DNA of 64,000 nucleotides from Candidatus Bathyarchaeota archaeon (lineage in GTDB: Archaea; Thermoproteota; Bathyarchaeia; Bathyarchaeales; Bathycorpusculaceae). The DNA lies in contig JAOZIE010000020.1 of assembly GCA_026014485.1 (NCBI GenBank), positions 25,221-89,220 of the forward strand, written 5' to 3'. The notes beneath the pieces are model-generated. The model was not told the DNA's origin. It made no database searches and worked only from the letters and a program-made list of their open reading frames with translations. This document shows positions 8,451-17,550 of the stretch, one piece after another (position 1 is the first letter of the stretch; each line of letters opens with the position of its first letter). The translations under genes and the position numbers were made by a program.

Positions 8451-8921
8451 TTGGCTCCCAAGACATCCTGCGGACGCAGAAAAATCAACTGGGGCAGTAA
8501 TCATTTGGGTCTGAAAAAATGCCGCAACGAGTTTGACCAAATATTATTGGCTTCCATAGATGAAGCCTTATCCAGCTTGGGAGAATCCGCGAAAACGTCA
8601 ATTTACTTTCACATAGAACACACATTTCAGCTTGCGCGAATAGATATTCCACGTAGAGTTGGAGTTTTTTCAGATGCCCTTGAACGAATTTTCGGGTTGG
8701 GCGCCCGACATCTGGAGACCTTGATGATGAAGAATCTACACACAAAACTGGGCAGTCTTTACAGGTTGAATGGTGAACGTTTTTCCAATTCAGATTTGAC
8801 GTTTGAACGCTATGTTGCCCTGATGAAACAGATCTACGAGAAATCAGAAAGTACCGATGAACCCAAATTTATATTTCATTCAGCAGGAGGAAAGCAGTAT
8901 TATCCCGCACGCAGAAGATAG
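8451..8921 (+). CDS. Output-domain-like signalling protein (NitrOD5-like), copy 1
   Basis: 156 aa from TTG 8451; a later TTG at 8505 matches the paralogue's length better. The core, residues about 28-110, reads ILLASIDEALSSLGES, SIYFHIEHTF, RIDIPRRVGVFSDAL, FGLGARHLETLMMKNL. The same pattern recurs in the protein at 61003-61359. This resembles the archaeal output domain NitrOD5 described in signal-transduction proteins; I recall that match from memory only. It overlaps the start of the PAS kinase gene by 65 nt, so the two are probably co-translated and may be sensor and accessory partner. Confidence 0.65.
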   Translation: MAPKTSCGRRKINWGSNHLGLKKCRNEFDQILLASIDEALSSLGESAKTSIYFHIEHTFQLARIDIPRRVGVFSDALERIFGLGARHLETLMMKNLHTKLGSLYRLNGERFSNSDLTFERYVALMKQIYEKSESTDEPKFIFHSAGGKQYYPARRR

Positions 8922-11900
8922 TTTCGGTGTACTCCTAAACCTTGTCTCAGACCCTACCATAGTTGTGAGTCGAGAGTGCACCCTGCTGGCTGCAAACCAC
9001 ACATTCGACCTGCTTGTAGGAACAAAAAATGGCGAATTAATCGGCAAATCTCTGGACGAAGTTTTTTCAGCAAAAAAACCAAAGCCTTCATCAGAAAAAA
9101 GTTTGAAGAGCGGATGCACAAACACAAAATTGACGCATACGACATTCCTTTCTTCATCAACGGCGCAAATAGGTACTTTGAGCCTAAAGGAACACTGGTT
9201 GAATACCTTGGAGAGCCCGCTGACCTGATTGTTTTTCACGATGTGACGGAAAGACGGAAACGAGAGGAAAAATTGAAACTTGAACTCGGTCGAAAAAGCA
9301 GGAGCATAATCGAAAGCGAGATAAAACTTAAGGCTGTTTTCGAATCATCTCCTGACGCCATCACCATTTTCGACCTTGACGGAAACATAATCGAATGTAA
9401 CCCGGCTATGCTAAGTATGCATGGTTATTCCTCCAAGGCTGAGTTAATCGGCAAAAACATGATGGAGCTGGTTTCTCCAAGGCACCGCGAAAATGTGGCG
9501 GCGGTTATGCGTAACTTCCCCGATGTTGGGTCTTTAAAGAATCTGGAGTTTACACTTTTAACCAAAGACGGCAGGGAATTTCCCGCTGAGACCTCGGGGG
9601 CTATTCTCAGAGATGCGTCAGGCAACCCGCGGGGTTTTATGTCTTTAACAAGAAGTATCACCGAACGCAGGTTCATGCGTCGGGCTCTGCAGGATAGTGA
9701 AGAGAAATTCCGCGGCATAGCAAATTCAGTTAGAGACGCCATAATTTTGGCGGATGATGAAGGCAAAGTCACTTTCTGGAATCCCGCTGCTGAAAAAACG
9801 TTCTGCTACTCCAATAAAGAAGTTGTAGGCAAAGACATTCACGAACTCGTTGTTCCCTACACCATGTGCAAAGAAGGAAAAGAGTGCATAAAGGCTGGTT
9901 TGAAAAAATTCGCTAAGTCAGGCTTGGGCAATTTCACTAGTGGTAACGTTGAGTTGATTGGTCGCCGCAAAGACGGTTGTGAATTCCCAGTGAAGCTGTC
10001 GATATCACCGATAAAGTTGAGTGGAAAATGGAACGCCGTCGGAGTCGTCAAAGACATCACCTCCAGAAAACTATTCCAACAGAAACTTGTAGATGCCGAA
10101 AAACAGTACCGTGCATTGTTTGACCAAGCCCCCGTAGGCGTTCTCTTAGTTGATTCAGAAACAACTGAACTGGTTGAATTCAATGAGGTCGCCCATCAGC
10201 AATTAGGCTACACTAGAGAGGAGTTCGCTAAACTTTACATTCTGGATATCGAAGCCAAAGAGAATGCGTCTGATTTGAAGGCGCACATAAGACAAATGGT
10301 AGAGGCTGGCGGGAGCGAATTCGAAACAAAACACCGCACTAAATACGGCGAAATCAGAAGCGTTCTGGTAACCACGCGTGTGGTGGAATTAAGCGGCAAA
10401 ACCTATCTACACTTAATCTTCCACGATATAACCGAAATTAGACGAGTGCAGGACGCCTTGATGGAGAGCGAGGCAAAATACCGCCAACTCGTGGAGCTAG
10501 CCCAAGAAGGTATCTGGGCGCTAGATAAAGACCTCAACACCGTTTTTGTGAATCATCGAATGGCAGACATGCTGGGGTACACGGAAAGCGAAATGGTTGA
10601 CAAAAGCCTCTTTGAGTTTCTGGACCAAGAAACTGTCTACAAGGCAAAGCAAGTTCTGCTTCAGTTTAAGTTTGGCGACATGGGTCATTTTGAATATAAT
10701 TTTCCACGCAAAGACGGGTTACACGTCTACACTCGAATTACGTGTTCTCCCGTTGTGGATGATGATGGCGAGCTTATCGGCGTGCTGGCTTTAGTTTCAG
10801 ACATCACTGAAAGCAAACTTGCGGAGGAGGCGTTAAGAGCCAGCGAGGAACGGTCACGCGTGATAGTGGAGAATTCTCCCATCGGAATAGCCACTGCGGG
10901 CGCCGACAAGCATTTCCTTACAGCAAACAACGCATTCTGCAAAATACTTGGATACACACAAGAAGAACTACAGCAACTCCCCTTCAACGAAATCTTGCAT
11001 CCAGAAGACCTCGCAGAGAGCGCTACTAAAGCGGCGGCTATTGAAGCAGGCACCGAATCCAGTTTTGAACTGGAAAAACGTTTTATCCGCAAAGATGGAC
11101 GCGTGATAAACGGAAAAATCCTTATGACCGCAATAAGGGACAAAACGGGCAAAATTACCCTTTTCATTTTGGAACTTCAAGACATCACTGAACGCAAAAA
11201 AAGAGAACTAGAAGTAAAAGAGGAACGAAACAAACTTGAAGCTGTCACCCAAAGTGTAGGCGCAGGGTTTGGTGTCATCAGCAAAGACTACCACGTGCTG
11301 TGGGCCAACAAATTCATGAGAAGATACAAAGGCGAAACAGAAGGAAAACTCTGCTACTCAACATTCAACAATTTAGACCACGTATGCCCCGACTGCGGCG
11401 TCAAAAAAGTTTTCGAAGGAGCCGCATCCGATTCTCACGAATACCACTCAACTGACCTTAACGGGAACCCCTACTGGGTCGAATTAATTGCCACTCCAAT
11501 TAAGGATGAAGCTGGAAACGTCGTTTCAGCGGTGGAAATCGCCATAGACATTACTGAAAAGAAAAAAATGCAAAGCAAGCTGGCCGAATACTCCCACAAC
11601 TTGGAAAAGCTGGTGGAGGAAAGAACAAAGCAGTTGAAGCAGGCACAAAACCAGCTATTGATATCTGAGCGTCTCGCCACTATAGGTGAATTAGCGGGTA
11701 TGGTGGGGCATGACCTTCGTAACCCCTTAACCAGCATCAAAAACGCCGCGTACTACCTCAACAAGAACGGCGCCACAATACCCAACAAACAACGCCAAGC
11801 AAAAGAAATGTTGGAAATAATCGACAAATCAATTGACCATTCAAACAAAATCATCAATGACCTGCTAGACTACGCAAGAGACATGTACCTTGACGTAAAA

Positions 11901-12395
11901 GAAACTTCGCCCCGCCGTCTGCTAAGCGATGCTCTACAGATGATTAACCTTCCAGACAACATTAAACTTGTTGACTACACCAGCGAAGACACAAAGATTA
12001 CTGTGGACCAAAACAGGATAGAACGCGTATTCCTGAACCTCATAAAAAACGCCGCTGACGCAATGCCCAACGGAGGCACCATAGAAGTAAAGAGCTCCGA
12101 GAAGGGCAACTTTGTGGAGCTTTCTTTCTCTGACACAGGTATGGGTATACCCGAAGGTTATATGCCCAAGCTTTTCTCTCCGTTGTTCACGACCAAAGCG
12201 CAGGGTATGGGTTTTGGCTTGGCGATATGTAAACGCATAGTGGAAGCACACGGAGGCGAAATATCCGTGGAGACCGTCGTTGGGAAAGGAACAGTTTTCA
12301 AAGTAACTTTGCCGATTAAGCCTTCATTCGACACTGGAAGTGAGACCGAGTGGCTGAACCTGCCAGAATCATTGTTGCCGCCGACGAAACCATAA
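8857..12395 (+). CDS. Multi-PAS sensor histidine kinase, frameshifted in the first PAS domain
   Basis: The N-terminal frame (ATG 8857) encodes half of a PAS domain (DPTIVVSRECTLLAANHTFD...SLDEVFSAKK). The rest of that PAS and everything after continue in the -1 frame from about 9078 to 12395. Six more PAS domains follow, starting near IKLKAVFESSPDAITIF, EEKFRGIANS, EKQYRALFDQAP, EAKYRQLVELAQ, EERSRVIVENSP and RNKLEAVTQS (the last with CPDCGVKK). Then come a coiled coil, the HisKA box GMVGHDLRNPLTS (phospho-His), and the ATPase boxes NLIKNAADA, DTGMGIP, FSPLFTTK and GMGFGLAICKRI. No transmembrane segment, so a soluble sensor. The shift lies at a run of seven A at 9072-9078. The partner regulator may be the receiver at 61453. 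Confidence 0.88.
9072..9078 (+). other. A7 run at the kinase frameshift
   Basis: Zero-frame codons GCA AAA AAA CCA become AAA AAA ACC AAA in the -1 frame, the A-AAA-AAA slippery pattern. Either programmed -1 slippage, a real indel, or a homopolymer sequencing error would explain the break. A T6 run at 9062-9067 is the other possible site. Confidence 0.5.
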
Positions 12396-12604
12396 TGAGC
12401 CGCTGAAAAGAATTTTGGCAGACAAAGGCTAAATCGTCTGCGATAGATTAGCAGAAACAGGGACCGTGGCTCCCAAGAAGCCGTTTTTGTTCGGCAGCTA
12501 AACTTCGCTGGAAACGTAAAAGTTACTTTAAAACGCGAATTATTTTCTATCCGAAACCTAAAAAAGACACTCAAAAGTTAACTTAGCCACCGAGGAAAAA
12601 TCTC

Positions 12605-13858
12605 GTGTCATCAATCATCGAAGACCTTATAGCAAGAAAAGTTTTCAATAACCGAGGAGAAGAAACCATCGAAATAGACGTCGTAACCACGACTGGTTTT
12701 GGCAGAGCCGCCGCTCCCGCGGGAAAAAGCCGTGGAAAAGCCGAAGTTGTCAACTACCCCTCAGGTGGCGTAGACGCAGCCATAAAAAAGGCTGACGAAC
12801 TCATCGCGCCTGAACTGGCGGGACTTAACGCCGACTACCAAGAAGAAATCGACAACACCCTCCACGAGATTGACAGCACCACAAACTTCAAAGTTATAGG
12901 CGGAAACACCGCGTTTGCCGTCTCGTTAGCCAACGCGGAAGCAGCCGCCAATTCACATAGTATGTTGCTCTTCCAGTTCCTTGGCGGAAGCACCGCAACT
13001 GCTCTACCTTACCCGTTGGGTAACTGCATCAGCGGTGGACAACACGCGCTGCGCGGAAAAAGCCCTGACATCCAAGAGTTCCTTGCTTTGCCATATGGCG
13101 CAGAAACCTTCCTGGAAGCTGCAACGGCTAACGCGCAGATTCACAAAAAAATTGGAAGTGCCCTAAAAAGAAAGGATAAACTGTTCACAGCAGGCAAAAG
13201 CGATGAAGGCGCATGGATAGCTACTATAGATGGTGAAGATGCCTTTGAAACAATTGCTAAAGCCTGTGAAGATGTCGGCAACGAACTGGACTTCGAATGT
13301 GGTTTCGGAGTGGACATGGCAACTTCTTCGCTGTGGAACGAGAAAGAGCAAGTTTACGAGTATGCCAACGAAGGCGTAAAACGTGACAGCGGCGAACAAC
13401 TTGAATACGTCAAAGAAATAATCGAAAAATACCGCCTTACATACGTGGAAGACCCATTCCACGAGGAAGACTTTAAGAACACCGCTGAACTCACAAAAAA
13501 AACCAAGAACTGCCTAATCTGCGGCGATGACCTGTTTACCACCAATAACGAACGCTTAACGCAGGGCGTGAAAATCGGCGCTGGAAACGCCATCATAATT
13601 AAAGTTAACCAAATCGGTACCTTAACCGATGCGCTTGAAACCATAATGACTGCCCAACGCAACGGCTACAGCTGTGTCATGTCTCACCGCAGCGGCGACA
13701 CCACCGACTGGCACATCGCACATTTGGCTGTGGCTTTCAACTGTCCAATCATCAAAACTGGTGTGGTGGAAGGTGCACGTATAGCAAAGGTTAATGAGTT
13801 GCTTCGGATTGAACATTTCCTTGGTAACCGCGCCAGAATGGCGGAACTACAAATCTAA
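12605..13858 (+). CDS. eno: Enolase
   Basis: 417 aa, full length, from GTG 12605. It interconverts 2-phosphoglycerate and phosphoenolpyruvate. Signatures: the N-terminal ARKVFNNRGEETIEIDV (most enolases have D-S-R-G, here NNRG), the metal ligands in TYVEDPFHEEDF and GDDLFTTN, catalytic Lys in IIIKVNQIGTLTDA, and SHRSGDTTDWHIAHLAV near the end. It starts the enolase-S2-Memo cluster, which is conserved in many archaea. Confidence 0.97.
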   Translation: MSSIIEDLIARKVFNNRGEETIEIDVVTTTGFGRAAAPAGKSRGKAEVVNYPSGGVDAAIKKADELIAPELAGLNADYQEEIDNTLHEIDSTTNFKVIGGNTAFAVSLANAEAAANSHSMLLFQFLGGSTATALPYPLGNCISGGQHALRGKSPDIQEFLALPYGAETFLEAATANAQIHKKIGSALKRKDKLFTAGKSDEGAWIATIDGEDAFETIAKACEDVGNELDFECGFGVDMATSSLWNEKEQVYEYANEGVKRDSGEQLEYVKEIIEKYRLTYVEDPFHEEDFKNTAELTKKTKNCLICGDDLFTTNNERLTQGVKIGAGNAIIIKVNQIGTLTDALETIMTAQRNGYSCVMSHRSGDTTDWHIAHLAVAFNCPIIKTGVVEGARIAKVNELLRIEHFLGNRARMAELQI

Positions 13859-13881
13859 AATCTAAGTAACGAGGAATAAAC

Positions 13882-14658
13882 TTGGAAGAAGAACATAAAT
13901 CAAATCCTTCACCTGAAACTGAGCCCGAAGAGGCACAGGAAGTTACGGTTGAGGAAGTAGAACCCGAAATCGAACCCCAAACAGAGACCCCTGTGAGTCC
14001 GCCCGTAAGGCAGGAACCTCCAGCTCCAGCGCTATCTGAAGATGAACTGCTGTTGCCCAGAGACACTATGCTCTCGGCAGGTATCCACATCGGAACCCGC
14101 ATGAAAACGCGTGACATGGAACCCTTCATTTACCGCGTAAGACCAGATGGCTTGTTTGTGCTGGACGTGAAAAAGACTGATGACCGAATCCGCGTTGCAG
14201 CAAAGTTTCTTGCACGGTATGAGCCTTCAAAGGTTGCGGTTTCAGCCACAAGGCTCTACGCGCATGAACCAGTGAGAAAGTTCTGTCATCTAACCGGCTC
14301 CATGCCGCTCATCGGCAGATTCATCCCGGGCATGCTGAGTAATCCGCTGTACCCGAACCGTGTAGACCCAGAAGTCATCGTTGTTTCTGACCCAAGAGCC
14401 GACGCGCAAGCCGTAAAGGAAGCGTCTGCAGTGGGCATACCAATTGTGGCTTTATGCAGCACCGACAACGAGTTTTCAGGCGTTGACTTCGTGATTCCCA
14501 CAAACAACAAGGGTCGACGTGCATTGGCGGTTATCTTCTGGCTGCTTGCAAGGCAAATTCTGCGGGAACGCGGCGAATTGCCATACGACCAGAATCCGAG
14601 ATTCGCCATTGAAGATTTCGAAGCCAAAATCAGCAGAGAGGACGACGAAGAAGGGTAG
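13882..14658 (+). CDS. rps2: 30S ribosomal protein S2 with acidic N-terminal extension
   Basis: 258 aa from TTG 13882, with GAGG 9 nt upstream. The first 55 or so residues are Glu/Pro/Thr-rich and disordered (for example EEAQEVTVEEVEPEIEPQ). The S2 core then begins LLLPRDTMLSAGIHIGTRMK and includes DGLFVLDVKKTDDRI, RFIPGMLSNP, EVIVVSDPRADAQAVKEA and PIVALCSTDN. Archaeal S2 is usually about 200-230 aa and its acidic tail is more often C-terminal, so the N-terminal extension is unusual. It lies between enolase and Memo. Confidence 0.96.
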   Translation: MEEEHKSNPSPETEPEEAQEVTVEEVEPEIEPQTETPVSPPVRQEPPAPALSEDELLLPRDTMLSAGIHIGTRMKTRDMEPFIYRVRPDGLFVLDVKKTDDRIRVAAKFLARYEPSKVAVSATRLYAHEPVRKFCHLTGSMPLIGRFIPGMLSNPLYPNRVDPEVIVVSDPRADAQAVKEASAVGIPIVALCSTDNEFSGVDFVIPTNNKGRRALAVIFWLLARQILRERGELPYDQNPRFAIEDFEAKISREDDEEG

Positions 14659-14663
14659 ACCCA

Positions 14664-15527
14664 ATGGTGCATGTTCGGTGGCCTGTCGTAGCGGGAAGTT
14701 TCTACGAGGGAACCGCCGAATCACTTCGCACCCAAATTGAAGGATGCTTTCTTCACCGTTTTGGTCCTGGAAAACTGCCCGTTGTGAACCCTCATGGGTC
14801 CAGGCAGATTCTGGGGCTGGTTTCTCCGCATGCAGGCTACGTTTGCAGTGGTGCTGTGGCGGCGAATGCCTTTTTTTCTTTAGCTCAAGATGGGAAACCT
14901 GATGTTGCTGTTGTTTTGGGTCCTAGTCACACTGGGTATGGTAATCCGTTGTCGGTTATGCGTGAGGGTGTTTGGCGGACCCCGTTGGGTGACGTAGAAA
15001 TTGATGCGGAGGTTGCGGATGCGGTTGCTGCTGAGGCGGGGATTTTGGATTTTGATGAGGTTGCGCATAGGCATGAGCACAGCATTGAGGTTCAGTTGCC
15101 TTTTCTGCAGTACCTGTATGGCACCAGTTTCAAGTTTGTTCCCATCTGCTTTCTGATGCAGGACATGCAAACTGCCATGGAAATCGGCAGGGCACTGGCA
15201 AAAGTTTTAGCACACAAGAACGTAGTCGTCATTGCTTCCTCAGATTTCACGCATTACGAGTCACAAGCAAGTGTGAACCGCAAAGACTCTGCAGCTTTGA
15301 AGGCTGTGGAGGAGTTGGATGAGCACAAGTTTTATGCGATTTTGCAGTCGCAGAACGTTTCGGCTTGCGGTTATGCACCTGTTGCGGCTTTGATGACTTA
15401 CGCGAAGGCACTTGGCGCAACCAAAGCGGAAGTGCTCAGCCACAAAACCAGTGGAGACGTCTTAGGCGACAAATCCAGCGTTGTCGGCTACGCAGCAGCC
15501 ATAATCAAAAAGCCTGAACTGACTTGA
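14664..15527 (+). CDS. Memo-family protein (AmmeMemoRadiSam system protein B)
   Basis: 287 aa. It has the dioxygenase-like fold related to LigB: PVVAGSFYEGTAESL, LVSPHAGYVCSGAVAANAF (His ligand), VVLGPSHTGYG (His), DEVAHRHEHSIEVQLPFLQY (His) and IASSDFTHYE (His), and C-terminal KTSGDVLGDKSSVVGYA. Metal-dependent activity of archaeal Memo is not settled; many sit beside isoprenoid or radical SAM genes. Starts 5 nt after the S2 stop, so it is co-transcribed. Confidence 0.95.
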   Translation: MVHVRWPVVAGSFYEGTAESLRTQIEGCFLHRFGPGKLPVVNPHGSRQILGLVSPHAGYVCSGAVAANAFFSLAQDGKPDVAVVLGPSHTGYGNPLSVMREGVWRTPLGDVEIDAEVADAVAAEAGILDFDEVAHRHEHSIEVQLPFLQYLYGTSFKFVPICFLMQDMQTAMEIGRALAKVLAHKNVVVIASSDFTHYESQASVNRKDSAALKAVEELDEHKFYAILQSQNVSACGYAPVAALMTYAKALGATKAEVLSHKTSGDVLGDKSSVVGYAAAIIKKPELT

Positions 15528-15721
15528 TATGTGATTTTTTCCTATACCCCTTCTTCTATAGATGCTCTTAACGTTTGCTGAAGCGTGAGTGTTTTGTGCA
15601 TCGTTCAATGTGTCTTCGCTGTGGGTATAGTTCTTGCGATTGTTCAGATAGCGTTAAGCGTAGCAATTAAAGAACAGCGACCCAAAAAAGGTAAAGAGCA
15701 GCGCAAATTCTGCTTTGGAAA

Positions 15722-16825
15722 CTATTTGACGGCGAATGATGCGCAGAGTTCTTCTACGGTTCGGTTCAGTGTTAGCTCTGCGATGTCTTGTCCGTAGTCT
15801 AAGATGCGTCTGCAGCTGTCCAGCACCAGCCTTACAATTGCTGAGATGTTGGGGTCCATTTTTTTGCTGCTCATGAGCCTGATGAGTTCGTTTTCCAGCT
15901 TCACGTAGCTCTGTCGTTTGGGAATTAGGTTTTCTGCGTCGTTGTAGTCTCGTTTGAACATGGCTTTTGTTGCGTCTTCAAACAGTTGGTGTGCAAGGGC
16001 GTTTAGGTTGAGCAGTTGTACGTGGACTTCCTCGTCTATGGGTTCCTTGAAGAAGAGGAGTTGGTCGTCTACGAGTTTCTGTACGGCTATGATGTTGTTC
16101 ATGACGTTTATGGCGTTTTCTCCGATGTCTTTGATGTCGTTTACGATTATGCGGTAGAGGAGGAATTCTTTGGGGGTTTTGAATCCCAGTTCACGGTACA
16201 TGTTGTGCTCTATTCCAAACTTGAGTTGCCTGACAATATACAAACCGAGTCTATGGGCGTCATGCTGCGCGCTAATGATGTTCTCAAAAAGCTCTTTGTT
16301 TCCGCCTTTAAGCGCTAAGATGACATCTCGGTGGGAGGCCAGCGTCACGATAACCATTCGGCGGACGGCTTTCTCGATGGGGAACTCTGAGTGCTTCACC
16401 AGAATCTGCAATGTGACCTCGTCTGTGGTTTCATCGATAATTTCAGCCCCCAGAAAGTTTTCTTTAACGAAGTTCTTGACCTCTGACTTACATTTCGATA
16501 CGTCCGTGTCTCCTCCGCGGAAATGAACTCGTATGATGTCAGCGCTGATGACGTATAGTGCTTGAATCATGCGGAGCGTGGATGATATGTCCTCTTCGGG
16601 GTCAACGCTGATGTAGTATTCTTTTAGCTTGCTGATGTCTTCTCCGGTTTTTTCACGGATTTTTCTGGGTACCAGCGTAAGGGACAAGTCAGGTTCCAAG
16701 TTGAAGGCGATTTCGCTGCCTCTTGTTAAGCCGATGTCTTGTACCCACTCTTTGGGTAGGGAGATGATGTAGCTGCCTCTGCCGGTGCATTGGACGCGGC
16801 GGTATCCTAGGTCCTTTTCTGCCAT
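15722..16825 (-). CDS. AbrB-PhoU regulator (phosphate uptake regulator-like)
   Basis: 367 aa. Residues about 5-50 form a SpoVT/AbrB swapped-hairpin DNA-binding domain (RVQCTGRGSYIISLPKEWVQ, GSEIAFNLEPDLSLTLVPR). The remainder is helical with PhoU-like bundles (LYRIIVNDIKDIGENAINVM; DSCRRILDYGQDIAELTLN). In archaea such fusions are thought to regulate phosphate uptake genes. No Pst transporter is nearby. It is divergent from the glutamate synthase operon, with a 19-nt inverted repeat just upstream that may be its own operator. Confidence 0.88.
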   Translation of the reverse strand: MAEKDLGYRRVQCTGRGSYIISLPKEWVQDIGLTRGSEIAFNLEPDLSLTLVPRKIREKTGEDISKLKEYYISVDPEEDISSTLRMIQALYVISADIIRVHFRGGDTDVSKCKSEVKNFVKENFLGAEIIDETTDEVTLQILVKHSEFPIEKAVRRMVIVTLASHRDVILALKGGNKELFENIISAQHDAHRLGLYIVRQLKFGIEHNMYRELGFKTPKEFLLYRIIVNDIKDIGENAINVMNNIIAVQKLVDDQLLFFKEPIDEEVHVQLLNLNALAHQLFEDATKAMFKRDYNDAENLIPKRQSYVKLENELIRLMSSKKMDPNISAIVRLVLDSCRRILDYGQDIAELTLNRTVEELCASFAVK

Positions 16826-16845
16826 GAGTGTTCACCAGTTATTGT

Positions 16846-16864
16846 GTATATGATTCGCATATAC
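16846..16864. promoter_or_regulatory. Inverted repeat operator candidate upstream of the AbrB-PhoU gene
   Basis: GTATATG-ATTCG-CATATAC, perfect 7-bp arms, 21 nt upstream of the start codon and abutting the leftward TATA element (CTATATAA at 16864-16871 on +). Position at the transcription start fits autorepression by the AbrB domain. Confidence 0.5.
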
Positions 16865-16904
16865 TATATAACTCATTCCCTTACACATAAATGATTTTCA
16901 CTAC

Positions 16905-16917
16905 GATTATATAGAAT
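16905..16917 (+). promoter_or_regulatory. TATA-box promoter of the glutamate synthase operon
   Basis: GATTATATAGAAT. A start of transcription about 25 nt downstream, near 16940, would include the leader ORF at 16962. Confidence 0.5.
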
Positions 16918-16961
16918 ATGTGGCATCTATTGGGACACTTCCGGTAAACAGGTGAATAAAA

Positions 16962-17081
16962 ATGTCTGTAAACACATGTAAAGCACAAATGCGAAAAGCT
17001 GAGCAAACGGTTGCTACAAACTCAGTTTTGTGCACAAAAGATGTGGAACTTTATGTTCTCATGCTCACTTGTCCGCGCTAA
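16962..17081 (+). CDS. 39-aa leader ORF of the glutamate synthase operon
   Basis: ATG 16962 to TAA 17081, preceded by AGGTGA with 7 nt spacing. The peptide starts MSVNTCKAQMRKAEQTVATN and ends in ELYVLMLTCPR. It sits between the TATA element and the ferredoxin-like gene, whose own ribosome site AGAGGAGA begins about 12 nt after this stop. It has two Cys besides the one near its end and no clear membrane helix. It may be a real small protein or a leader; function unknown. Confidence 0.4.
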   Translation: MSVNTCKAQMRKAEQTVATNSVLCTKDVELYVLMLTCPR

Positions 17082-17106
17082 GTACTGAAATAAGAGGAGA
17101 TTTAAC

Positions 17107-17550
17107 ATGAAAAGAATAATCGCCAAACAAGAACACTGCATAGGCTGCGGTCTTTGCGAAGTATACTGCCTAACCCAGCACAGCAAATCAAAAGACATAG
17201 TTAAAGCTTACAACCGAGAAAAGCCCCGCCCAATAAGCCGTGTCCGTCTAGAAGTGAGCAAGCCCATAAGCTTCGCCATCCAGTGTCGACACTGCGAAGA
17301 TGCCCCCTGCGCCGCTGCTTGTCTTACAGGAGCCATGCATAAAGACGAAAAAACAGGTTTAGTTACCCATGACCCCGAGAAATGCATGGGCTGCTGGACC
17401 TGCGTTATGGTTTGCCCCTACGGCGCCATAAAAATAGATAAGGAAGGTCATGTCGTAGCAAAATGTGACCAATGTGCCGATTTGGATACGCCTGCGTGTG
17501 TGGCGAACTGCCCCAACGGCGCGCTAGAATGTGTAGAGGTTAAACACTGA
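17107..17550 (+). CDS. Four-cluster ferredoxin-like subunit of glutamate synthase
   Basis: 147 aa with four Cys clusters of the HycB/DmsB type: CIGCGLCEVYC, CRHCEDAPCAAAC, CMGCWTCVMVC and CDQCADLDTPACVANC. It likely relays electrons between the flavoprotein encoded next (overlapping by one base) and the glutamate synthase core. In archaea this pair accompanies the split glutamate synthase. Strong ribosome site at 17091-17100. Confidence 0.9.
   Translation: MKRIIAKQEHCIGCGLCEVYCLTQHSKSKDIVKAYNREKPRPISRVRLEVSKPISFAIQCRHCEDAPCAAACLTGAMHKDEKTGLVTHDPEKCMGCWTCVMVCPYGAIKIDKEGHVVAKCDQCADLDTPACVANCPNGALECVEVKH

Noticed and set aside
8976-9060. Alternative start of the PAS kinase at ATG 8976
   Set aside because: Residues before about 9060 in that frame are not PAS-like, whereas the other frame is; a frameshift explains both.
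15585-15797. Possible 70-aa protein with one membrane helix
   Set aside because: No convincing ribosome site, and it overlaps the conserved 3' end of the AbrB-PhoU gene by 76 nt; the helix could be chance from T-rich DNA.
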